A stretch of 64,000 bases of DNA, taken from contig CM060127.1 in the NCBI GenBank assembly GCA_030522415.1, positions 13,012,146 through 13,076,145 of the forward strand. The letters run 5' to 3'. Numbering within the stretch: position 1 is the stretch's first letter; each line of letters begins with the position of its first letter. Below, piece after piece: positions 11,861 through 24,025 of the stretch. A program made the position numbers and the translations under genes. This DNA is from Channallabes apus. Its lineage: Eukaryota; Chordata; Actinopteri; Siluriformes; Clariidae. The notes beneath the pieces are model-generated. The model searched no databases, was not told the DNA's origin, and saw only the letters and a program-made list of their open reading frames with translations.

Positions 11861-12214
11861 TCATTCATTCATTTTCTATACCGCTTAATCCTGTGTTCAG
11901 GGTCGCGGGGGACCTGGAGCCTATCCCAGGAGACTTCGGGCACTAGGCGGGGTACACCCTGGACAGGGTGCCAATCCATCGCAGGGCACACACACATACA
12001 CACACACACCCAATCACACACTACGGGCAATTTAGGAACGCCAATTAGCCTAACCTGCATGTCTTTGGACTGTGGGAGGAAACCGGAGTACCCGGAGGAA
12101 ACCCACCAAGCACGGGGAGAACATGCAAACTCCATGCACACAGAGACGGGAATCGAACCCAGACCCTGGAGGTGCAAGGCGACAGTGCTAACCACTACAC
12201 CACCGTGCCGCCAT
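11861..12214 (-). mobile_element. Full-length V-SINE (DANA-like), 12-bp target duplication
   Basis: On the minus strand it opens with a tRNA-like head (A box ggtggtgtagtggttagcac, B box gggttcgattcc) and runs through gtttcctccgggtactccgg and cagtccaaagacatgcagg, ending in a (GAAT)n tail. It is flanked by the perfect repeat atgtgacgacat at 11849-11860 and 12215-12226. The head gives internal pol III promoter elements. Confidence 0.95.
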
Positions 12215-12226
12215 ATGTGACGACAT

Positions 12227-13490
12227 ATTGTTGAAATATTATTTCATAATATTACATTAATTGTCATTTTATTGGTTGTGGACAATTAAGTAAAATTTCC
12301 CGGCTCTGCGAGAGTCTCATTTGTCCAGGTGGAGATATTGTAGTCAAGTGTCCAAGGTGGTCTGAACACACATGACACAAATTGGTTAGCGATGCAGATC
12401 TGGTAGACACAAAGAGTATTTTGAAAATAGAATCGTAGAAATGAAAAAAAATATATACTTTATATTATTCCTCAATTTGGCCTCTACTATAAAGTGAGAT
12501 ATCATCTTTTTCCATATCAACCACCTCTTCATTATGAAAACAAGGGATTTTTTTTTCTTTTTTTCCCCCCTTCATTTTTCCATCAGGCGCTCCACATGGT
12601 CTACCCCTTGCTCGTATTAATCCTCCTGCTCACCCGGGTCTTGATCCTAATCCTCCCACTTCCTGTCTCCAGCTGACCGGGCCTGGTACATGGCAGATTG
12701 AGGATGAGGAGGCACTTAAGTATGTGCTGGGATGAGTTTTGTCCCTGTGTGTGTGTGTGTGTGTGTGTGTGCTGTTATCAGAGTGTGTGTAATTGGGTTC
12801 TGTGCAGGAGATGGCATTAGGGCCTGCACTGTCCGTGAAGCTCTCGGGCCTCTTTATACCCTTCAGCCTGCGCTCGTGAAGGTGACTGCTAAAAGTGGCT
12901 TTGTTTTCTTATCTCTCTCACACACACACTTACACACTGACACACACTCATCTCGAAGCACGGCAAGAGTTAATCAACATGGACGAGGGGTTTCTCTATC
13001 TGACACACACTCCGACGCAGTTTCTTCATTTCTTTCCACTTACGTCTTTCTTTTATCGTCTCTCACATCTTTTCTGTTTTTCCTTTTTTTTCTGCATCGT
13101 TTAAACCATTTTAACACACTGTGGCTATTTTGGTTGTGGTGTCACGACCCAGCGTGGTCTCAGGGCAGTTTAATATTTTGTCTATGGATACAAGGATGGA
13201 GTTACTGAATTAAAGCGTTAACACACAAGGTTACTGTAACACATACTTGGACTGTAGGTAGTTATTTTTACTTAGCTAGCTAGTTTTAACATTATCAACA
13301 TGTTAGCTTATGCTAATAAGAGTAATGTTACCAAAATAGGTTTGATTGTAAACTTTACCAAATAAATTCAGGTTTTGTTTCATTTAGTAATTTAGCAGAT
13401 ATTTTATTTAAATAATTTAAATTATTTCTATTTATATACAGTAAACACATGTTTTATTTACAGTTTTATTATTTGTATGGTTTATTGATT
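12227..13490. other. Non-coding stretch with microsatellites
   Basis: It holds a (TG)n at about 12747-12772, CA-rich and CT-rich runs around 12915-13090 and otherwise A/T-rich DNA. Long open frames here are driven by the simple repeats and show no family features. Confidence 0.45.
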
Positions 13491-13740
13491 CCCTGGGGTC
13501 TGTTCTTCGTACGTCGCTTGACACATCTGAGATGAGATCATTATGCTAAGTACAATCTGGCTAAGTTGGTAGTTCAAACACACCTGTTGTTGATGATTAG
13601 TACGGCTGGATTGAGTTGTCTAGGATTATTGTGTCGTCATTTTCATGTCTGGCAGAGGGCGTTTGCTTATCTGGCAGATGCCGCCGAGACGTCTGTGAAC
13701 GACACTTAGCCTACGTATTTAAGACGTAAATTAATTAAAA
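13491..13740 (+). repeat. Possible DNA-transposon end
   Basis: The segment starting ggggtctgttcttcgtacgtc resembles the end of a common fish DNA-transposon type. No matching inverted end was found downstream, so only a truncated copy can be claimed. Confidence 0.35.
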
Positions 13741-13750
13741 CGTCCCTGAT

Positions 13751-13827
13751 TCAATTTTTTTTCAATTCAATTTTATTTGTATAGCGCTTTTAACAATTGA
13801 CATTGTCTCAAAACAGCTTTACACAAT
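13751..13827 (-). mobile_element. L2-type LINE 3' tail, minus strand
   Basis: Read on the minus strand it gives gtgtaaagctgttttgagac, agcgctatacaaataaaatt and a gaattgaa tail. This is the 3' end of a fish L2 subfamily without the ATT-rich stretch. Confidence 0.75.
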
Positions 13828-16105
13828 CCTGATCCGCTCTTTAGACGATGATAATCAGATGTTCATACATCTGCCAAATGTCTGATTCATGTTGTCATTT
13901 TATTAAAACACCCCCCTCCCATTATTTTGATTAAATACCCTCAGTTAATTATAATTAACAGGTCAACAGAATTCTGTGAAGGAAGGAAGCGTAAGACAAA
14001 CGGGATAAAACTGAGATTTTTATTTTATACTTAATAAAAACCCTGTTTTACACCAGTAGCAACTTACGGTCTCAATTTGAAAAGATATACAAAACATAAA
14101 ACATGACAAATAGGTATTAATCATAGAAAAAAAATGCAGCACCAACAAAAACGTTTTGTACTTAACTGTACGTTATGACTTTTAAATATGACCGTTAGAT
14201 CCGGTTGGTCAGGAAACTCTTGAAGTCAGATACAGACACACTTTCAGTCACAAACAGCTGTGAAAAAATACAGAGATAGATATTCAATTAAAGCATTTAG
14301 CGTTCATTCATCACTTCACCATCTTCGTAACCCTGCAAACATTCTACAGAGAAAGCTAAAAAGCTCAGACATCTTAGCCGTTTCTTTCATACACAGGTGG
14401 GGTATTTTGGCTAACTAGCAGCTATTCTCAGCTAAATTATCATCCAGTACCTCAGACCAGCCAGAAAGTTTGTGTGTAACCTTAACACGGTAACAGTAAT
14501 AAATGTTACATATAGTAATAATTTTTCAGTCATATGTGAATTAGGTGAGTGAACATGTGTATACAGACCTTGTATTTAACGCCATTTCCCCTTAAATGTC
14601 CGAGGAGGATGAACCGTCATCAGCGGTGTGGGAGCTCAAGAGACACGAAGCTGAGTGACAGCCGCTGAATCCACCGGTGAACTTTGGGGGAGGGGCCGAG
14701 CAAACATTAACTTTGCAGCTGGGTTACACAAAAACTACCCAACTCTCTGTAAATAACCCAGAAAAACGGGCCAACAGCGGCAACCCAGCGTTTGGGTAGA
14801 AAAAACAACCCAGCATTTTTTAGTTTGTACATGCATAACAAATAACAAAAAATTACATCCCCGCTAGGGCCAAGAGAAGGAAATCATTGATGATTTTTTC
14901 AGCATCTGATTCTGTCGGAGACTGAAGGATTGGATTCCTCATAGCTGAAGCTGTAAGTTAAAAGAAACAATTAGAATAATTTAATAAATATAAACCAGTC
15001 TTTTCCCAATTACACTTAATTAACATCAGATATTTTTTCTTCATGTTCTTCTGAATAAACCTATGGAAGCCCGTTTCCGCCACTAAATAAAAAACAAACA
15101 AAAAAATTCACGTAAATCATTCAAGTCATAGCTGATGCTGCGGCTTCCCGTCCACATTCCAGCACATTTCGGATGATAAAGATACGTCGTATAGATGTAA
15201 AGATGATGTATCATTTAACAGCTCAAACAGGCAATCTACAGACGATCAAAATACGGCTAAAAAAAACCCGAACACGATGTTTACCAGATGATACGCTCTT
15301 TAGCAGACGTCTCCGCGACGTACCTGTGCTATCTGGGAACTCTCATTTTCAAGGTTGCTAAAGTGCTAATAAGTGTATAAAATGATTAGGGGGATCAAAA
15401 AGAAAAATGAAATACGCTTTAGATTTCACTCATGTTTGTTTGTTTTTCCTGTTGACATTCTGAAAAAAAATTTTTTGCTTGTTTTTGCTAGTTTAAAAGT
15501 AATAGTTAAAAAAAAAATTAGCATCTTGCATTCAGACAAGACAAACTATAGATTACTGGTTATCTAGTGTTTAAATTATAATTTTATCAGTTAGCATTAG
15601 AGCAACATGAAATTGACCCACATACAGTAACACTTTATTCCATAGTGCAGTACATTTATTATTGTAGGTTTTAAGATTGTCTCAGTTCAGGATCTCTCGC
15701 TTAGCCATGTCTTGCCTTTCCTCATCATCTTGGGCAGCAGCATGGAGAACCTCGTTATCCTCTATTACAATCTCCTCATCATCATCATCATCACCATCAT
15801 CTCAGATTTGGACAGTGTAGCTGCCCGTGGCTGCCATGTTGGCCGTGATGTGGAAGTTCAAGAGCACTCGGGTTTTGCATGAACGAGCCGCGTGTTAATG
15901 AGTCACTGAGCCGCTGAGTGCCGTCTGAGGGCTCGCTGAGAGGGAACAAGGGGATGAAGTCCAGGTTACGCCTGAAATGAGCCTCTTTTCTTCTTTTGAG
16001 GCAGATTAGCTACTTGTCGTAGGTGCAACAATGAAGTGAGTGAGGTTGTGTACAGGAAGTAGGAAGTAGATCTGGTTAGAGTGATGGTGGAATATTGATA
16101 TTGTG
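13828..16105. other. Non-coding stretch with one repeat end
   Basis: The motifs gctgggttacac and acaacccagcattttt at about 14717-14822 are typical of one end of a common fish DNA transposon. A (CAT)n run lies near 15775-15800. No supportable gene was found. Confidence 0.4.
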
Positions 16106-16314
16106 CCTTCGGAAGGGTGTGGATTCCACTAAATATTAGTTAGGGGTATCAGAGGGGTCTGAATACCACTGCATGCCACCCTTTTCAGATTTTTATTTGT
16201 ATCACATAAAATCCCAATAAAATACATTTACATTGATGGTTATAACATGACAAAGTATAGAAAAGTTCACGGGGTATGAATACTTTGCAGGGTACTAGCT
16301 TGTGTTGGACCCTG
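16106..16314 (-). repeat. Tc1-like transposon terminal fragment
   Basis: The stretch with aaatcccaataaaataca, acatgacaaagtatagaaaa and tatgaatactttgcagggta is the typical terminal non-coding region of fish Tc1-like elements. No transposase is attached, and the orientation is uncertain. Confidence 0.55.
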
Positions 16315-18839
16315 AGTCCCATACAGGACAGTGATGCAATTAATATTTGTGTTTGTTCTTAACATTTCCTTTTATTCAGTTTGTTCAACTGCTCACTCCT
16401 CTCCAAGAGTTAACTAAGTTATAACTAACATAAGACAGATTGAGGGAGGGTAATACACCTGAACTGCATTTCTTTAGACGATATCCATGCACTCAAAGAA
16501 AAGTGCTATCCGCCCTCTTCCACATGTATGAGCTGACAGTATGGTTAGTGTTGCTCTGATTGACATTGAACGAACAATATACTCCTCCCACCTCAACTAG
16601 TTTATTCCTGTCCTTGGCATAGGCGGCGATCTTCACGTTAGTGATTGCGAACAAGTACAGGAGGGATTATGGGATTATTTTCAACTAAACACCCTTGTGG
16701 TGTAATAATTAGTGTATATAATGCGGTTTCTTTGGAGCAAATTCTGTCTCATGAGGGCAGCAATGTCAGTGAAAGAAAACTTAATAGTCAAGTAAACTTA
16801 ATTTGCAACTTTTTTCTATTATTAAGCTAGTAGGAGTGAGCTAGACGGCAAGGTGGTAATGCAGTTTGTGTGCCAGACTGCTAAGATTTCTGGGTAAGGC
16901 TCTCCTCCTGTATCGACTCAATCCCTCGCTTTTCCAACGGGTCACCTCACACACTTCACTTAAGCTAATAGTGTACTGGGGATTTCCCAAGGGGATACGG
17001 CGAAGGTTATTGAAACCGGGGTGGGCGGGGCCGGGGACTACATCACTCCCTGCATCAGCGTTCCACCACGGGCAGCACCGTTTCTGCTCTGTATTTCATC
17101 AGTGTTTCAATTAATCGCATCACATCCACTGCAGGGCGCGCACAGGGTCGGGTACGGAGCAGAATACAAATAACAGCGTTATGTATTCCGAGTACAAACC
17201 CCAAGAATCTGTATTCAGACTAAGATTGCTTTGGAAAAGACAGAATTCTAAATAGATGCTTTTTTACATTTAGGGAAAATCATTGTGGAATACTAAAACA
17301 ATAGTAAAACACTAATACTGTTTTAAAATAATAACACTCGCGCAAACATATAGATATGATGTCAATTTTAAATAATAATAATAATAAGAAGAAGAAGAAA
17401 AATGTTGTTTTGTCAACATATGGTGCATTTTGCGCTTAACCTTGGTGTCATCTTTCAAATAATAATTTTAAAAATGTTTAATTTGGTAGATGCATGGAGG
17501 ATTGAACAACCAATCGCTGGTCACGTTTTTAAAGTAGCTGTACTGCAAAAAAGACTATTTTTAGAATATGATTATAGCAAATCAAATATAAGATTATTTA
17601 CCCAATTTCTGCACATATTTAACAAGGATTTCTAGTTCTCTTAGCAAATAATTGTACTAATATATACAAATAATAAAACTGTAAAATTGAAGTGTCTGTA
17701 CATTGAAGGTATTTGCGGAACAAAAAATTGGTGGGACGTAAGATGAACACATGAATATGTTTTCTGGAATTTTTGTCTGTTTGTGCACTCATCACGTAAT
17801 ACGATTACATAAATTTTAAACTCGTTCATCTCAAAATTCAACAGATGGTGCTGTACAGTTTTTAATACATGAGTGTACATTTTAAATTTTCGTAATAAAC
17901 TCGATCTTATACCTCCATTCTGCGTATTTTACAGTAAAAACAAAAGATTTATTTCATTCCAAAATTCAACAGATGGCGCTGTACATTTTTAAAAACGCAC
18001 TTTTGAGTGTGCGGTTAAATTGAACGCGAAGTCAAGGGCGCATCAAGATTTAAGCATATGCTTTCAGAAAAAAAGCAAGATTATCTTTCAATAGAACGAG
18101 ACATGACAAGACACAATCTTATATTTATATTTAGCTTGAGTAGAATGAACAAACCCTAAATAGATATTAGGATAGGATGTGTCCTGTTTACTGAGGTAGA
18201 GTTCTGTCTGTCTATCTGCTTTTCTGTCCATCTCCTACTTATCTATCTATCTATCTATAGTATCTATCTATAGTATCTATCGAAAGAAAGAAAGAAAGAA
18301 AGAGAAAACAGACAGATAGAATGTAACTTTAGTGCTCAGAGAGGATGTACAATAATGTTGAGACTAGTTTGTTTAGTGGTTTATTTAGAGGTCGATGTAC
18401 AGATTTCTTTGCTAAACTGTACTAGTGCGCAGTGCATCAGGATAGAGAAAATATGAGTGTGTATTGATTTAAATGTGACTCAGAGTAACATTTCAAGAAT
18501 ATTAGCACATAAAACCTGCATTTGAGATTTCTATTGTATTTTGTTAATCACCCCATTTGTGATGTCTAGCTTAACTCCTGGCTTAATAATATTCAGGAAT
18601 GAATATCGGCTTTGCGGAATTAAAATGCAATTTATTTTCAGTTTGAACGTCGTAGTGCGCTCTGTCGGGTTTATTGTCGAGTTAACTAAAAAAACATGGT
18701 TCTGTATACTTACAATCATTTCCCAGTTTGGTTACAAATTGGGCTTCTGTTGAAGCAGTGTGTGTGTGTGTGTGTGTGTCATAATTTCTCGTCCCTACCC
18801 ACTGACTAGACCTAAGCCTAAAGACTTCATGAAAACGTG
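16315..18839. other. Non-coding stretch, no gene seen
   Basis: A/T-rich DNA. The motif aaaattcaacagatggygctgtaca occurs twice (about 17833 and 17961) in the same orientation, suggesting an old local duplication. Tetranucleotide runs (ATCT)n and (GAAA)n lie near 18240-18305, and a (TG)n near 18758. The weak open frames look random. Confidence 0.4.
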
Positions 18840-19620
18840 TCGCATTTCATCCGCCTTTATTCTTACGAGACTTTGTCTGTTAATTAGTTTTGCTGTCTAA
18901 TTAAGACTGTAATCATGTGTATATGTTTCTTATTGTTAACTCAAAGTAAATTTATTGATTTGATATTTGCCGTGGCTTTTAACAATCCATGGCTTGATGA
19001 ATTATTTAGCATTCAATAGAGAGCATTAGAGAGCAATAGAGAGCGGTGACGTCCTCTCCAGGGCAGGGAAAAGAAACGCGAGCTCGATCATCATCACGGA
19101 ATTATCCACAAATAGGAGAAAATCCCACTCGATGTGCGCGGCTAATCAATAACCACGCTGAGGAGAGAGCGATGGGGCATTAGCGGCTTTTTTTTTCTGT
19201 GTGAGCTTGTTTGTTTCGGCGCAGATATGAACCCTTCAGAACCGTATTAGACCCCTTTTGACATTTCAGGCTTTAATGAACTCATTTCCAGCGTATGGTA
19301 ATGGCGGTGTGGCAGGATGAGCCTCCGCAGCCTGATGGCCTGCCTGCATCCTGCATCCTCCACATCTGCTCTGGCTCTGTGCGCCTCGTACTGACTGTAT
19401 TGTGTGTATTGTGTGTGTGTGTGTGTGTGTGTGTGTGCACGTTCATGTCTGTGGCTCTTGCTCTCTCCACCCTCAGGCTTTAATTACTACGTTTGGATAA
19501 TGAGTCAAATCCAATCAGCCTTCTCCTCTGCTCTTAATTAGTATGGAGCTTCCATCACAGAGACGCCCGTCTCGCCTCCTTCACACCGGCTGCCCCAGAG
19601 TCTCACTCACGCCCTCGCCT
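18840..19620. promoter_or_regulatory. Candidate conserved non-coding block
   Basis: About 780 bp of balanced composition, almost free of simple repeats except one (TG)n at 19400-19437. It contains several homeodomain-type TAATTA cores (ttaattagttttgctgtctaattaag near 18880 in part, tctgctcttaattagtatgg near 19530). This is a guess from texture only. Confidence 0.25.
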
Positions 19621-19643
19621 CCTCCCCTTTCACCTCCACACTT

Positions 19644-19648
<5 letters not shown>

Positions 19649-19701
<53 letters not shown>
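19649..19701. repeat. (CA)n microsatellite
   Basis: About 26 perfect CA units. Confidence 0.97.
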
Positions 19702-19703
<2 letters not shown>

Positions 19704-19964
19704 TTGAGGCAGGGTGAAAAGAATCTGGTGTGTGTATGGGAGGGTCCAAATTGGTAAATTATACTGTATACACGTAACCATGTCACTAAAATGTGGAATT
19801 TCTAATTAAATTATTTAGTTTTTTGACTATTAATCAAACTGTATAATAGCTTAAAGTGGGGCTTAATTTTTTTAAGTATATATCATATAGAAATGAACTT
19901 CTGTTGAATTTCACTTTCTTTTTTCATTATATAAATATAAATATTTTTCTGGCATAAAACACTA

Positions 19965-20566
19965 GAAGTGGCGTGGTTATCAGTGGGAGCAGTTTTTGGG
20001 GTGTGGTTGTCAGAAATAGTTAACAGGGGGCGGGGGGGTGGGGGGGTTGTAAGTGCGAGTGGTTAGCCATTAATGAGTGGGAGTGGTTGTCAGGGGCTGT
20101 TTGAACCAGTAGGTGCTAACATTAGAGGGTATAGTTATTAGAAGATCTATTTGCCATAATGGGGTGCAGTTGTCAAGAGTTGAGGTTAAGAGTGGGTGTG
20201 GTTATCAGGACAGATACTGATACAGTAGGTGTGGTTATCGAGACTGTGGCTGTCCAGGGCTGTTTATATCAATGGATGTCATTATTATGATGTGTGCCTA
20301 TTACTGGGTGTGGTTACCAGGAGGTGTGACAATAAGTGGGTGTGGTTACCAGGAGGTGTGACAATAAGTGGGTGTGGTTACCAGGAGGTGTGACAATAAG
20401 TGGGTGTGGTTACCAGGAGGTGTGACAATAAGTGGGTGTGGTTACCAGGAGGTGTGACAATAAGTGGGTGTGGTTACCAGGAGGTGTGACAATAAGTGGG
20501 TGTGGTTACCAGGAGGTGTGACAATAAGTGGGTGTGGTTACCAGGAGGTGTGGCTATTAGTGGGAG
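19965..20566. repeat. 32-bp minisatellite with homogeneous core and diverged flank
   Basis: From about 20308 to 20566 a 32-bp unit (tgtggttaccaggaggtgtg followed by acaataagtggg) repeats about eight times almost without change. To the left, 19965-20300 holds scattered, diverged relatives (gtgtggttgtcag, gtgtggttatcagg, gtaggtgtggttatcg). The core looks recently expanded from an older degenerate array. Confidence 0.95.
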
Positions 20567-21279
20567 TAGTCAGAAAAAAGGAGAGCAGTGCAAACAAGAA
20601 GAACATGAATTAAACAACCCCAGCAGTGGCAAAAATCTTTTTTTTTTTTTTTTTACATTTTTCTAACTGGATGTTGTTTGGGTGTGGATTATTCAGCGTC
20701 TGTGCTGTAGATAACGTGCCTTTGTGTATACGTGTGCGAACGCGTACGTGTGTGAAGCGTCTGTCAGTTTCCTGCGGCACTCAGCTAATCCAGTGGTGAT
20801 GGAGGAGAGAGTGAAGGCAGCCTGCAGGGCCCAGAACGCAGATAAAGATGAAGTCAGATAAAGAAAAAGACACTGGAGGACAGAGATTAGCCAGAGACGC
20901 TCGCTAGCCAGATGCAGAAGACTCTGGGGAAATAACAGTGGTCTGGGTAGACGGCTTTATCGAGTGTGTGTGTGCATGCAGTATGTGTGGCTGTGCGAGC
21001 ATGCGTGTGCATATGTAAGCAAGAACGGGTCTGTAAGCACATTAAGCATGTACGGCTGAGCAGGTGTGTTTGTGTGTGTCTGTCGGCGTGTGCATGTGTG
21101 TGCGTATGTAAGCAAGAAGTGGTTTGTAAGCACATTTAGCAAGTGCAGTTAAGCAGGTGTGTGTGTGTGTTATATTTGCAGGTATAATTCTCCACTGTAA
21201 ATGTTACAGGTTATAGTATTATGAACTATGAAACAAGCACGCTCTAGAGGGATTTTGTCATTTTTAATGTATACTATAC
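20567..21279. other. Non-coding stretch with TG-rich segments
   Basis: A long T-run sits at 20638-20654. A duplicated motif (gtaagcaagaa.gggt.tgtaagcacatt.agca) occurs at about 21014 and 21109, 95 bp apart. No gene seen. Confidence 0.4.
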
Positions 21280-21860
21280 AGACTAAAGTTTGTGCACCCC
21301 TGACCATAATGTCCTGGTTGAACATTCCATTCCAGATGTTGTTCCATTCCCAAGGATGCTCTTGGTCCAGTTCAGGCCAAATTTAATGGTTCAGTGGAGT
21401 TGAGTTCAGTCATGGCTTTGTGCCGGACACTCGCATTCTCCTTGTGATGAAGGTATTGTGGGGAAGAACCACATAATCATCAACGGTGCTCACGTACTGT
21501 TTGGCCACATAGTGCGTCAATGGCTTCTAACTAACTAACTAATCCTAACTAACCAGCAGTTCAGATAGAAAGATGTGTGTGAAGCTGAAACAAAGTGTCC
21601 TGGCTCGCAATCTACAGTCGAGTCCATCCCAAAAGTGCTCAGTAGGGTAGAGGTCAAAGCCCTGTGCAGGCCAGTCAAGTTATTCCGCACCGCGCTCATC
21701 AAACCATGTCTCTTTAGTCCTTGCTAACCCATGCACAGGCATGTTGGAATAGAAAAAGGCCTTTCCCAAACTGTTGCCACAAAGTTTGAAGTATAGCATT
21801 GTCTAAGATGTCTTGGTTTAACGCCAAAGCACTAAGATTACTCTTCACTGGGGATAACGG
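21280..21860 (-). pseudogene. Tc1-like transposon remnant with transposase C-terminal motif
   Basis: On the minus strand, around 21605-21690, the reading LDWPAQGFDLYPTEHFWDGL is followed by a DCRLRA-type segment. This matches the Tc1 transposase motif around the last catalytic Glu (P-D-L-N-P-I-E-H-L-W type). The consensus SPDLN has decayed to GFDLY. The rest of the gene is missing or scrambled, and no inverted ends were found. Confidence 0.7.
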
Positions 21861-23160
21861 GTCTGATTGAAACATCTGAATTCAATAATTAACAGGTTCG
21901 GCCAAATTAATCATTAACGTACTGTATAATGTATTTGTATGGATATTCGTCTGGATACGGGCTATAGGAAGTGTTAACATGTAACGAATCAGGATGCGCG
22001 ATGAGGGGGCTGTTTTAATGTCGTAAGGACATGGGAAGGTTCACATCATAGTACAAAACCTTACAATGCAATAAACTGGTGATACAATATAAAGAGTATT
22101 CACACGCAGTGTTCCCAGTACAGGCTCCGTTAATACCATGACTCTGACCAAGATATAGTGTGACTTGTTAAAGATATATATCCAGTTGTTTATGACTCAA
22201 GTCAAATGTAGATAATCAACGTTTGTAACAAAATCATTTGTTAAAAATGGAAAAACTAAAATTGTATGATCATGTGATCATCTTTGGTTCATAAGGAAGC
22301 TGTAGAATAACGTGGAATTTGTATTCAAAGCCAGTTGACAACTTGTATTGGACAACTAGGTGTTTGTTTCTGTTTATGTATTTCAAATGATATCATAGTG
22401 ATATTAAATCAGATTGAGTCATCTGGGGCATCTTCTTACTCACAGTGTGTATACTGTATTTATCCCACAGTGTTTTGACTAGCATGATAACTTTAACTTT
22501 AATCTCCTGCTGAATGTGTGGGACTGGCTGCTGAACAAAGAAATAAGAAAGTACCCGGATAATCAATATCAAGTGGTACAAATTTACACAGAGGAGATGC
22601 TTTAGAGTAGCTAACTAGCGTTGTTGGGATAGCATATCCTCAGATGAGCTCTTCGTGTATTAACGTTAATATTCACGTGAAGAATTATAGAAAACGTAGA
22701 TCCATTATGTTATGCAGTGGAGAGTGAAATACAGGAGTGCTATCTGCTAATTGCAGTGATGCTTGTCTTGATCATTGTGTGTGTGTTTGTGGAGTGATAT
22801 CTTGAGAGAGAGAGACAGACATAGTGTAAGTTCTTATGCATGTGTGAGTCCGTACTGTATGGATGAGATTTTTAATACTTGAATATACTGTACTTTATAA
22901 TTTATATACTTATCTATGTGTGTGTATGTGTGATTGCACTCCTGCAGTGAGGCTGTATGGGCTCAGTGTAATAGTTTAATCACTAGCCAGAGGTGTGGAT
23001 CTGCGTGTTCGCTCCATAGGAGAGCTGAGAAAACACAGACAGGTGCTAATTCCACAGGGTGTGTGTGTGTGTGTGTGTGTGTATGAAGGATTGTTGACAA
23101 AGCTTCTAAATAATTAAACTGATGTCCTTTCATGCGTATGATGTAAGTGATGCTTAGTTA
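21861..23160. other. Non-coding stretch, no gene seen
   Basis: A/T-rich DNA with TG runs near 22780-22930 and 23057-23082. No supportable coding sequence or repeat border. Confidence 0.4.
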
Positions 23161-23203
23161 AAGTGGTACTGAGGATGGTAACTGAAATCCAGTTGGTTAC
23201 TGG

Positions 23204-24025
23204 TAGTGATGCCACGATTGATCAGCCACCGATCATGATCGGCCGATATTGGCTAAAAATAGCTTGATCGGCGAACCCCAAAACCACCGATCAAAAAAGC
23301 CGATCACTTGACGGAAATTACTCGCGCGCCTTTTGCGCTCAGGTAAACAACAGCAGAGCGGAGCTTACCAGTGGCAACATGAGTTCTCCCGTCTGGAAGT
23401 TTTTCAAAGTGTCCGATAAAGATGTAAAGTTAGCCGTTTGCAATGTATGTTGTGATGAAGTCCCTCGAGGTGGAAGCAAGCAACGGCATTTTAACACCAC
23501 TAACATGATTAGGCATCTTAGAACACGCCATACAACTGAATATGCCGAGTATGAGAAACTAAAACACTTGCCATCGTTTTGTCCTTTGTGACAGTAGCCA
23601 GTTTTGGTGTAACAAGTTTTACATTTTGCTGCCAATTATAAAATGTAATCAGTGTATTAAGAGGCTACATCCCATTAAGCTGATCTGATGTGTGTTGGTC
23701 TGCCTGACCGCTCTTTGTTTGGAATAATTTTAAGTTACTCTGCCTTGTTTGGGAAAGATGGCCTACAGTAGCCTTAAGTTCTCATTTTCTAAAATAAACA
23801 CTTGGTGGTTCTTCAAGATCTTGACTGTAGCCTATTTCTACAGTTTTTTTTCAATATAGTTAATTTATAGTTTACTTTCATTTCTACAAATGGTGCAAAC
23901 TCTGCTAGATTATAGATAAAAGATTCCCATTCCCCTGCCGTTCTATGATCGGCAGTGATCGGCAATCGGCAGATCATAATCTTGGTGATCGGTAATCGGT
24001 GTTCTGCCCCAAAAATGCTGATCTA
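23204..24025 (+). mobile_element. Non-autonomous hAT element carrying a BED zinc finger exon
   Basis: It is flanked by the perfect 8-bp duplication gttactgg at 23196-23203 and 24026-24033. The ends tagtgatgcc... and ...gctgatcta are short, imperfect inverted repeats (TAG/CTA), and subterminal gatcggc/gatcggt motifs are repeated at both ends. The only coding part is the BED finger at 23379-23591. The catalytic and dimerisation regions are absent, so movement would need another element's transposase. Confidence 0.85.
23379..23591 (+). pseudogene. BED-type zinc finger, N-terminus of a hAT transposase
   Basis: A 70-codon frame starting MSSPVWKFFKVSDKDVK. It contains AVCNVCCDEVPRGG, then FNTTNMIRHLRTRHTTEY, giving the C-x2-C ... 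H-x4-H zinc ligands of a BED finger with the usual aromatic W before them. BED fingers bind the transposon ends. The frame stops right after the finger (CPL stop), where the element's internal deletion begins, so it is a remnant. It could also be read as a free-standing BED peptide, but there is no evidence that it is expressed. Confidence 0.75.

Noticed and set aside
12494..12676. Possible signal-peptide exon for the latrophilin gene (hydrophobic frame)
   Set aside because: The hydrophobic stretch is too far from the start, there is no donor in phase 1 and T-runs explain the Phe residues.
12732..13208. 158-codon frame, partly hydrophobic
   Set aside because: Built from TG, CA and CT runs; no start context or splice support.
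18531..18753. Overlapping frames on both strands suggesting a gene
   Set aside because: Both are short, overlap each other and have no family features.
20308..20566. CRISPR array (regular 32-bp repeats)
   Set aside because: The units are directly tandem without unique spacers, and the context is a vertebrate genome.
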